Source: Balneolales bacterium
GTDB lineage: Bacteria; Bacteroidota; Rhodothermia; Balneolales; Natronogracilivirgulaceae
DNA: 5,161 nt
Direction of reading: 5' to 3'
NCBI GenBank assembly: GCA_007133875.1
Contig: SLLW01000180.1
Span: 1-5,161 of the forward strand
Shown piece by piece: positions 1 through 5,161 of the stretch. Numbering within the stretch: position 1 is the stretch's first letter; every line of letters starts with the position of its first letter. The notes beneath the pieces are model-generated. The model was not told the DNA's origin. It made no database searches and worked only from the letters and a program-made list of their open reading frames with translations. Position numbers and translations under genes: made by a program.

Positions 1-206
1 GGGTTCACATTGTCGGAGAAGGAGCTTGCGACCTGATCCATATCGGTCAGGCGGTACTTCATTATAAAGGGGACATCCGTTACTTCATGGATACCGTGCA
101 CAACTATCCCACGTATTCAGAAGCATACCGGGTGGCAGCCTTTAACGGAGTCAACCGGGTACATAAAAGCGGCGTGAAATACAAAAATCTGATCTCAGGC
201 CAATAG
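1..206 (+). CDS. sthA: Soluble (Si-specific) NAD(P)+ transhydrogenase, C-terminal fragment
   Basis: This is the 3' end of a gene that starts outside the window; the reading frame begins at base 3 and gives 67 residues before a TAG stop. The family is a soluble FAD flavoprotein of the pyridine nucleotide-disulfide oxidoreductase superfamily that transfers hydride between NADPH and NAD+ in the cytoplasm. The visible part belongs to the C-terminal dimerisation domain. It contains LIHIGQAV (residues 11-18 of the fragment) and NYPTYSEAYRVAAFNGVNR (34-52), which match the ends of known SthA proteins (IIHIGQAI and NYPTMAEAYRVAALNGLNR in E. coli, from memory) better than dihydrolipoamide dehydrogenase or mercuric reductase. 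The protein continues about 15 residues past the point where the E. coli protein stops, with a basic tail (HKSGVKYKNLISGQ). The FAD and NAD(P) domains are not visible, so the call rests on this tail alone. It converges on aspS. Confidence 0.85.
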   Translation, partial: VHIVGEGACDLIHIGQAVLHYKGDIRYFMDTVHNYPTYSEAYRVAAFNGVNRVHKSGVKYKNLISGQ

Positions 207-275
207 TATGTAGTACGTGATGGGGGGCTTGAAAAAGGCGTAATTTTATACTGCTCCGGCCGCACAACGTCACTG

Positions 276-326
276 CCTGAATCATTACAGCCTGTTCGAA
301 AACCGACAGGCTGTTCCAGGTTTTTT
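276..326 (+). terminator. Probable Rho-independent terminator of sthA
   Basis: A 9-bp perfect stem, ACAGCCTGT (287-295) with ACAGGCTGT (306-314), encloses a 10-nt loop. CCTG at 276-279 can pair with CAGG at 317-320, extending the stem across an asymmetric internal loop so that the T tract at 321-326 directly follows its base. It lies 70 bp after the sthA stop and ends 8 bp before the convergent aspS stop. On the - strand the same stem is not followed by a T run, so it should act mainly for sthA. The rest of the 207-333 gap shows nothing else recognisable. Confidence 0.55.
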
Positions 327-333
327 GTACCTG

Positions 334-2115
334 TTACCCTTTTTCCGGGATCGGGGCCAGCCGGATATGAAGTTCTTCAAGCTGGTCGGCATCCACTTCA
401 TTCGGACAGTCATCCATCAGGCTAATAGCCCGCTGGTTTTTCGGGAATGCGATGACTTCACGCAGGCTCTTCGCACCGGTCAGCAGCATCGCTACCCGGT
501 CAAGTCCCAGAGCGATTCCGCCATGCGGTGGCGCACCGAACTTGAACGCATCCAGAAGGAATCCGAATTTCTGACGCGCTTCCTCTTCCCCGATACCGAG
601 CGCTTCAAACATGCGCGACTGCACCTCTGAATTGTGAATACGAATAGAGCCCCCGCCAATCTCGCTGCCGTTCATCACCAGATCGTAGGCACGGGCCCTG
701 ACATTCCCCGGATCGGTCTCCAGCATATCCATATCTTCTTCCCGGGGGGATGTGAACGGGTGATGCATGGCATAAAAGCGGCCATCTTCCTCATCATATT
801 CCAACAAGGGGAAGTCGGTTACCCAAAGCAGGTTGTACTTCGAGGTGTCGATCATGTCGTACTCTTTGGCAATCATCAGCCGAAGATCACCAAGCTGGTT
901 GTAGACTGTCTTTTTTGATCCGGCAAGGATGAGTATCAGGTCCCCTTTATTCGCTCCACTCTTGTTCACCATTTCGAGGGTTACCTCTTCGGAGACAAAC
1001 TTGCTGACACTGGAGTAGACTTCATCTTCATTATTTTTGATGTAAATCAATCCGCCGGCACCCAGTTCATCCTGGGCGCGTTTTGTAAGGCGATCCATCA
1101 CTCCACGCCCCAGTGAGCCCATTCCGGGAACCACAAACCCGACAACGGTTCCGCCGTCGGCTACGGTTTTGGAAAACACACGAAATTCGGAATCTTTTAC
1201 GATATCCGAAAAACCTACGAAGGTCATCCCGAAACGGGTATCGGGCTTGTCGCTGCCATAGGTAGTAATCGCCTCCTGATAACTCATTCTCGGAAACGGT
1301 ACCGGAACCTCCACCCCGGCGGTCTCCCTGAGGATGCGCTGCATGAGGCCCTCACCCATGTGGTAAATCCGGTCCTCGTCAACAAACGACATTTCAACAT
1401 CAATCTGGGTAAATTCAGGCTGGCGGTCGGCCCGAAGATCCTCATCGCGGAAACATTTGACGATCTGGAAGTAGCGGTCCATTCCGGAGACCATCAAAAT
1501 CTGTTTATAGGTCTGCGGACTCTGCGGGAGTGCATAAAACTTTCCCGGGTTGACCCGGCTTGGGACCAGATAATCGCGGGCGCCTTCCGGGGTGCTTCGC
1601 ATCAGGAATGGCGTTTCAATTTCAGCAAACTCGTTCTCGTAGAAATAATTTCGGGTGCTCTTATATATTGCCGAACGGAGCAGCATGTTGCGCTGCATGG
1701 CCGGACGTCGCAGATCCAGATACCGGTATTTCAAACGCAGATCTTCGTTGGTTTTGACATCATCTTCAATGGCAAATGGGGGTGTCTCCGACTTGGAGTA
1801 GATCACCAGCTTTTTTACCCGAAGTTCGATCGAACCGGTTTTTATGTTCGGATTCACATTTTCGGAATCGCGTTCGCGAATTTCGCCCTCAACGCCAATC
1901 ACATATTCGGAGCGCAGCTGATCGGCCGTTTTATGTGCCTCTTCATCGTCCTGCGGGGAAAAGACCACCTGAGTAAGACCGTACCGGTCACGCAGGTCAA
2001 TAAAAATTACCCCGCCAAGATCTCTGCGGGTATCCACCCATCCATTCAAAATAACCGTTTCGCCCGTCTGTTCGCGGGTTAATTCACCACATGTATGTGT
2101 TCTGAGTAAAGTCAT
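334..2115 (-). CDS. aspS: Aspartate-tRNA ligase (AspRS), bacterial type
   Basis: This cytoplasmic class IIb synthetase charges tRNA-Asp with aspartate using ATP. The 593 residues match the usual bacterial length of about 590. The domains appear in the expected order: an N-terminal OB-fold anticodon-binding domain (about 1-105, with LNGWVDTRRDLGGVIFIDLR), the class II catalytic core with motif 1 around 164-190 (ETPFLMRSTPEGARDYLVPS), motif 2 at 222-239 (FRDEDLRADRQPEFTQID, carrying the ATP-contacting Arg), the bacterial GAD insertion at about 300-420, then GSEIGGGSIRIHN (483-495) and motif 3 at 533-546 (GIALGLDRVAMLL, with Arg540). The ATG start fits because the next few residues already align with the N-termini of other bacterial AspRS. 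An AGGA sits only 1 nt before the ATG, too close for a standard Shine-Dalgarno. Leu33 is the residue typical of discriminating enzymes, where non-discriminating ones have His. No convincing promoter or T-box is seen upstream. Confidence 0.98.
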   Translation of the reverse strand: MTLLRTHTCGELTREQTGETVILNGWVDTRRDLGGVIFIDLRDRYGLTQVVFSPQDDEEAHKTADQLRSEYVIGVEGEIRERDSENVNPNIKTGSIELRVKKLVIYSKSETPPFAIEDDVKTNEDLRLKYRYLDLRRPAMQRNMLLRSAIYKSTRNYFYENEFAEIETPFLMRSTPEGARDYLVPSRVNPGKFYALPQSPQTYKQILMVSGMDRYFQIVKCFRDEDLRADRQPEFTQIDVEMSFVDEDRIYHMGEGLMQRILRETAGVEVPVPFPRMSYQEAITTYGSDKPDTRFGMTFVGFSDIVKDSEFRVFSKTVADGGTVVGFVVPGMGSLGRGVMDRLTKRAQDELGAGGLIYIKNNEDEVYSSVSKFVSEEVTLEMVNKSGANKGDLILILAGSKKTVYNQLGDLRLMIAKEYDMIDTSKYNLLWVTDFPLLEYDEEDGRFYAMHHPFTSPREEDMDMLETDPGNVRARAYDLVMNGSEIGGGSIRIHNSEVQSRMFEALGIGEEEARQKFGFLLDAFKFGAPPHGGIALGLDRVAMLLTGAKSLREVIAFPKNQRAISLMDDCPNEVDADQLEELHIRLAPIPEKG

Positions 2116-2119
2116 GTCC

Positions 2120-2133
2120 TATTCAACTGAATA
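2120..2133. repeat. Short inverted repeat just upstream of the aspS start codon
   Basis: TATTCA and TGAATA are separated by two bases, giving a 14-bp near-palindrome whose edge lies 4 bp from the aspS ATG (read on the - strand). It could be a protein-binding site. As RNA it could form only a 5-bp AU-rich hairpin with a 4-nt loop beside the ribosome-binding region. An AT-rich 14-mer of this kind can also arise by chance, and no function is established. Confidence 0.3.
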
Positions 2134-2230
2134 ATGAATACAAATAAAAACGATCCGGGTTCTGCAGAAAAGAGTGACAAACTACGAATATTACAGATCA
2201 ATCGCTTTCCCCTGTTTGTCGGCCAACCAT

Positions 2231-2275
2231 AAAAAAACCCTGAGTCAGGCACGTAATGGTACATGAATCAGGGTT
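2231..2275 (-). terminator. Rho-independent terminator downstream of the tRNA gene
   Basis: Read on the - strand, AACCCTGA (2268-2275) pairs with TCAGGGTT (2236-2243), and the run of seven T's (2231-2237) overlaps the stem base. Beyond one A·G mismatch the stem continues for three more pairs (TCA with TGA), leaving a loop of about 16-18 nt. It begins 6 bp after the encoded CCA end of the tRNA. This placement suggests that the tRNA transcript ends here and does not read through into aspS. Confidence 0.85.
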
Positions 2276-2281
2276 CAACGT

Positions 2282-2358
2282 TGGTAGCGTGGGGCGGAAT
2301 TGAACCGCCGACCTCCGGGTTATGAATCCGACGCTCTAACCAACTGAGCTACCACGCC
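2282..2358 (-). tRNA. tRNA with anticodon CAT, most likely elongator tRNA-Met
   Basis: The - strand folds into a complete 77-nt cloverleaf with an encoded 3' CCA. The acceptor stem is GGCGTGG with CCACGCT, with G1·U72 as in the B. subtilis elongator tRNA-Met. The D arm is GCTCAGTTGGTTAGAGC, the anticodon loop TTCATAA (CAT), the variable loop AGGTC, and the T arm GGCGG-TTCAATT-CCGCC; the discriminator base is A. It is not the initiator, because position 1 is G instead of an unpaired C and the D stem has the normal C11-G24 pair. A tRNA-Ile2, in which C34 is changed to lysidine, has the same gene anticodon and cannot be fully excluded by eye, but the acceptor stem favours Met. The anticodon stem has an A31·C39 mismatch and a U27·G43 wobble. 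It is followed by its own terminator and preceded by a promoter-like box. Confidence 0.93.
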
Positions 2359-2374
2359 AAAAATCCCAAGACTT

Positions 2375-2382
2375 CAAATATA
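2375..2382 (-). promoter_or_regulatory. Candidate -7 promoter element (TATATTTG) for the tRNA gene
   Basis: On the - strand, TATATTTG is an exact match to the TAnnTTTG -7 consensus of Bacteroidota-type primary sigma factor promoters. It ends 16 bp before the first tRNA base, so a start point near 2368 would give a 5' leader of about 10 nt, which suits a tRNA. The upstream -33 element is only partly present: TTTTC lies at about the right distance (2402-2406), where TTTG or TTG is expected. This is inferred from motif and position only. Confidence 0.45.
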
Positions 2383-2518
2383 AGAAAAATCATCCCGCAG
2401 AGAAAATTAATCCCTTAAAAAACTTACATTCCATTCGGATTATTTGATAGATGAATATGGAAGTGAAAACCTGTATTTTCTCCCTCCTGTTTATCTTACG
2501 TTTTCGGTACGCAACTAC

Positions 2519-2526
2519 TATATTTC
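2519..2526 (+). promoter_or_regulatory. Candidate -7 promoter element (TATATTTC) for proS
   Basis: TATATTTC differs from the TAnnTTTG consensus only in the last base and ends 16 bp before the proS ATG, the same distance as the box on the other strand from the tRNA. It predicts a leader of about 10 nt with no Shine-Dalgarno. No good -33 element is visible at the usual spacing, so this is a weak call in an AT-rich divergent region where chance matches are likely. Apart from this and the tRNA box, I see nothing definite between 2359 and 2542. Confidence 0.28.
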
Positions 2527-2542
2527 CTATTTATACGTAATC

Positions 2543-4012
2543 ATGGCAAAGAAAATCACGGAACGATCAAACGACTATTCCCAGTGGTACCTGGATGTTG
2601 TTCGGGAGGCACAGCTGGCATCACACTCACCGGTAAGGGGGTGCATGGTGATCAAGCCGAACGGATATGCTTTGTGGGAAAACATGCAGCGTCAGCTGGA
2701 TGATATGTTCAAAGAGACCGGGCACCAAAACGCCTACTTCCCGCTTTTCATTCCGAAATCGTTCCTGTCAAAGGAGGCGCAGCATGTGGAAGGGTTTGCC
2801 AAGGAGTGCGCCGTCGTCACCCATAGTCGGCTCATCAATACCGAGGATGGCATCGCGGTTGATCCCTCCTCCAAACTGGAAGAGGAGCTGATTGTCCGCC
2901 CCACCTCCGAAACCATCATCTGGGACACGTACCGCGACTGGATCCAGTCTTACCGCGATCTCCCCATTCTCATCAATCAATGGGCGAATGTCGTTCGCTG
3001 GGAGATGCGAACCCGGCTCTTCCTCCGTACCATGGAGTTCCTGTGGCAGGAAGGACACACTGCACATGCCACCGAACAGGAGGCGCGTGAGGAGGCGTAC
3101 CGGATGCTCGAGGTGTACCGATCCTTTGCCGAAGATTACATGGCGATGCCGGTTGAAACCGGTGTTAAAACCGAATCCGAACGATTTGCCGGTGCCGTGG
3201 ACACCTACTGTATCGAGGCTATGATGCAGGATGGCAAAGCCCTCCAGGCCGGAACCTCCCATTTTCTCGGACAAAACTTTGCCAAAGCGTTTGACGTACG
3301 GTTCCAGGACAGCGACGGCAAGGAGAAGCTGGTCTGGGCAACCAGCTGGGGCGTATCCACACGGCTCATCGGTGGCATGATCATGACACATTCCGATGAC
3401 AACGGTTTGGTGCTGCCTCCCCGACTGGCGCCCACGCAGGTGGTCATTGTGCCCATTTGGCGTAATGATGATGAAAAAGCGAGTGTCTCCGAATATGGCA
3501 ACACACTCTTTCAATCCCTTAAAGAGGCCGGTATCCGGGTTCGTTTCGACGATCGTGACCAGTACAAGCCGGGATGGAAATTTGCCCAGCATGAGGTTGA
3601 GGGTACTCCGCTTCGCATTGCCATCGGCCCGCGGGATGTCGCCAACAACAAGGTTGAACTTGCCCGGCGGGATACACTGAACAAGGAACTGGTCGACCGG
3701 GAAGGGCTCGAACAGCGCATTCCCGAAATCCTGGAAACGATACAATCCGACTTGTTCAAAGCCGCTGCAGAACGCACTCGCAGACAGACACATACGGCAT
3801 CCGACTATAATGAGTTCAAAAATCTGCTCGAGTCCGAAGGGGGGTATATCCTGGCACATTGGGACCGCACTGCGGAAACCGAGGAACAGATTAAAAATGA
3901 AACCAAAGCGACTATACGCTGCCTCCCCCTCAAACCAGAAAAAAATCCCGGTAAATGCATGATCAGCGGTAAAGAGTCGCCATATCCGGTGTTGTTTGCA
4001 CGTTCCTATTAA
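2543..4012 (+). CDS. proS: Proline-tRNA ligase (ProRS), archaeal/eukaryote-like short type
   Basis: This class IIa synthetase charges tRNA-Pro with proline in the cytoplasm. The 489-residue length and layout are those of the short ProRS type, which lacks the large editing insertion of the E. coli type. The catalytic core covers about 10-290. It includes the proline-binding RPTSE loop (119-123), motif 2 ([20 protein letters not shown], 152-171), [16 protein letters not shown] (235-250) and motif 3 ([17 protein letters not shown], 270-286). The anticodon-binding domain spans about 295-400 ([13 protein letters not shown], 353-365). The C-terminal domain keeps only two candidate zinc-site cysteines, Cys460 and Cys472, and ends in the Tyr typical of this type. 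The start is the ATG at 2543 because [16 protein letters not shown] matches the family's usual N-terminus; an in-frame TTG at 2444 would add 33 unrelated residues. There is no Shine-Dalgarno. nnr follows after 29 bp, probably in the same transcript. Confidence 0.97.
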   Translation: MAKKITERSNDYSQWYLDVVREAQLASHSPVRGCMVIKPNGYALWENMQRQLDDMFKETGHQNAYFPLFIPKSFLSKEAQHVEGFAKECAVVTHSRLINTEDGIAVDPSSKLEEELIVRPTSETIIWDTYRDWIQSYRDLPILINQWANVVRWEMRTRLFLRTMEFLWQEGHTAHATEQEAREEAYRMLEVYRSFAEDYMAMPVETGVKTESERFAGAVDTYCIEAMMQDGKALQAGTSHFLGQNFAKAFDVRFQDSDGKEKLVWATSWGVSTRLIGGMIMTHSDDNGLVLPPRLAPTQVVIVPIWRNDDEKASVSEYGNTLFQSLKEAGIRVRFDDRDQYKPGWKFAQHEVEGTPLRIAIGPRDVANNKVELARRDTLNKELVDREGLEQRIPEILETIQSDLFKAAAERTRRQTHTASDYNEFKNLLESEGGYILAHWDRTAETEEQIKNETKATIRCLPLKPEKNPGKCMISGKESPYPVLFARSY

Positions 4013-4041
4013 CCAAGTCACGCTCTGTCACCATATCCGCA

Positions 4042-5161
4042 ATGAATAAACCGAATCGATATCGTCACCTTTTACTGGCGACGGCCGATCAGAGCCGCGA
4101 AACGGATCGATTAACCATCGAATCCCTTGGTATTCCGGGAGATACCTTGATGGAGATCGCCGGTAACCGCTCAGCGGATGTGATATCCTCGGATTTCCCG
4201 ACCGGAAGCACGGTTCTGTTCGTCTGCGGAAAAGGCAATAATGCCGGAGACGCCCTTGTTGCCGCCCGGCTGCTGCTCAATGACGGGTACCAGGTGATCA
4301 TCTATCCGGTTATGGGCACCGACGGTTTATCTGTTGATGCGGAACGGAATCGTAAACGGCTGCTCCACATTGCCGGGGAAATGGGCACGGAAATACCGTT
4401 CTGGGACCGCTGGAAGAATCCGCAACCGGCCGATGTCATTGTCGACGGGATTTTCGGCACCGGACTCAAGAGCGCGGTCAGGCAACCCGTGTCCGATGTT
4501 ATCACCCGGATCAACGAGTCCGGCAAGCCGGTGTATGCCCTGGATATCCCGTCCGGGCTGAATTGCGATACGGGTGACGTACAGGGAATAGCGGTGAACG
4601 CTGTGAAAACACTACAGTTTGGCCTGAGAAAATTGGGTTGTTATTTGGGTGATGGGCCATCACAAAGCGGAGATCGGCTCCTGCTTCCCCTGCCCTTTCC
4701 CGATATTTATATGCAGGATATCACGGTCCGATTGCTGGATGAAGCCGGGGACCCGGAACAACTGCTGAAACCCGCCAGGCCGGCCGGTATTGAGCCGTCA
4801 ACCGAAACTTTCGGCACTCATTCTGCCGGAAGCCACATCCGCCAACTTCACAAATACAATAATGGTGTTGTTCATGTCATCGGCGGATCCCCCGGGCTAA
4901 CCGGCGCTCCGTTATATGCGGCACGCGCGGCCTGGTCGGCAGGAATGGGGGCCGTAACTCTGATTCACCCGGCGAAATGGCTGCACACCATGGATGTACA
5001 AGCTCCGGCACTGATAAAAAAACCGATCGGGGCGGATACCAGCTCACATTTCACAGAAAACGATGCCGATGAGGTTCTCTCCCTGATTTCGGGGAAAAAG
5101 GGCGTTGTCGTACTCGGGCCGGGCATTGGCCGTGAGGATCAGACCATGGCATTTGTAAGAA
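4042..5161 (+). CDS. nnr: Bifunctional NAD(P)H-hydrate repair enzyme (epimerase + dehydratase), 3' truncated by window
   Basis: This enzyme repairs hydrated NADH and NADPH. An N-terminal YjeF_N domain (NnrE) interconverts the R and S hydrates, and a C-terminal ribokinase-like domain (NnrD) dehydrates the S form using ADP or ATP. The frame is open from the ATG at 4042 to the window edge (373 codons); the family is about 500 residues, so roughly 130 are missing. NnrE spans about 10-220: TLMEIAG (35-41), the nucleotide loop GKGNNAGDALVAARL (63-77), VDGIFGTGL (134-142, with conserved Asp135) and DIPSGLNCDTG (168-178). A linker of about 50 residues leads to NnrD, seen as HKYNNGVVHVIGGSPGLTGA (270-289) and GPGIG (359-363). 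Its catalytic NAD-containing motif would lie beyond the edge. The loop reads GNNAGDA where most relatives have GNNGGDG or GNNGGDA. It lies 29 bp after proS with no terminator between, so co-transcription is likely. No Shine-Dalgarno is visible. Confidence 0.93.
   Translation, partial: MNKPNRYRHLLLATADQSRETDRLTIESLGIPGDTLMEIAGNRSADVISSDFPTGSTVLFVCGKGNNAGDALVAARLLLNDGYQVIIYPVMGTDGLSVDAERNRKRLLHIAGEMGTEIPFWDRWKNPQPADVIVDGIFGTGLKSAVRQPVSDVITRINESGKPVYALDIPSGLNCDTGDVQGIAVNAVKTLQFGLRKLGCYLGDGPSQSGDRLLLPLPFPDIYMQDITVRLLDEAGDPEQLLKPARPAGIEPSTETFGTHSAGSHIRQLHKYNNGVVHVIGGSPGLTGAPLYAARAAWSAGMGAVTLIHPAKWLHTMDVQAPALIKKPIGADTSSHFTENDADEVLSLISGKKGVVVLGPGIGREDQTMAFVR

Noticed and set aside
1360..2082. A 240-codon open frame on the + strand opposite the 5' half of aspS, with shorter ones at 325-630 and 634-918.
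   Set aside because: All share triplet boundaries with aspS on the opposite strand and arise from its codon bias. None shows a family motif or its own regulatory signals.
2116..2230. A T-box or other riboswitch in the aspS leader.
   Set aside because: There is no T-box sequence, no specifier-containing stem and no terminator facing aspS. The region is only about 115 bp and T-boxes are largely confined to Gram-positive lineages.
2444..2542. A possible 33-residue N-terminal extension of proS from an in-frame TTG.
   Set aside because: The translated segment is rich in aromatic and AT-encoded residues, matches nothing in ProRS, and covers the likely promoter. The ATG at 2543 gives the normal family N-terminus.
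2768..4021. A 417-codon open frame antisense to nearly all of proS.
   Set aside because: Its codons are the exact reverse complements of the proS codons, so it stays open only because proS avoids TTA, CTA and TCA there. It has a GTG start, no recognisable domain and no promoter, while proS is unambiguous.
4089..4561. Short open frames on both strands inside nnr (4089-4301 -, 4302-4526 -, 4334-4561 +).
   Set aside because: They overlap a well-supported nnr frame, have no domain and are the length expected by chance.
1..5161. A hidden mobile element, defence system or other undescribed system.
   Set aside because: All long stretches are accounted for by conserved housekeeping genes. The intergenic gaps are short, and I saw no terminal repeats, target duplications, array-like repeats or unexplained coding regions.

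Overview
The window is an ordinary housekeeping stretch of a bacterial chromosome, with five genes: the 3' end of a soluble pyridine nucleotide transhydrogenase (sthA, + strand), a complete aspartyl-tRNA synthetase (aspS, - strand), a tRNA with anticodon CAT, most likely elongator tRNA-Met (- strand), a complete prolyl-tRNA synthetase (proS, + strand), and the first 373 codons of a bifunctional NAD(P)H-hydrate epimerase/dehydratase (nnr, + strand), which runs off the right edge.

The organism looks like a member of the Bacteroidota/Balneolota/Rhodothermota group. This is inference from three things: the short archaeal/eukaryote-like ProRS without an editing insertion; the lack of convincing Shine-Dalgarno sequences at proS and nnr; and a TATATTTG box upstream of the tRNA that fits the TAnnTTTG -7 element of that group's promoters. 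No 16S or lineage-specific gene is present, so the genus cannot be named.

Layout: sthA ends at 206 and converges on aspS (334-2115, -). The gap between them holds a hairpin followed by six T's on the + strand, probably the sthA terminator. Upstream of aspS lie a short inverted repeat next to its start codon, a strong terminator oriented for the tRNA (2231-2275, -), and the tRNA itself (2282-2358, -), which therefore looks like an independent transcription unit. The 184 bp between the tRNA and proS is a divergent promoter region. proS (2543-4012) and nnr (4042 onward) are 29 bp apart on the same strand and are probably co-transcribed.

Functionally, aspS, tRNA-CAT and proS all serve translation. 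sthA and nnr both maintain the nicotinamide nucleotide pool: sthA balances NADPH and NADH, and nnr repairs hydrated NAD(P)H. I see no mobile element, CRISPR array, defence gene or sign of horizontal transfer, and no previously undescribed system. The findings are small local details. All other long open frames are antisense or out-of-frame shadows of these genes.
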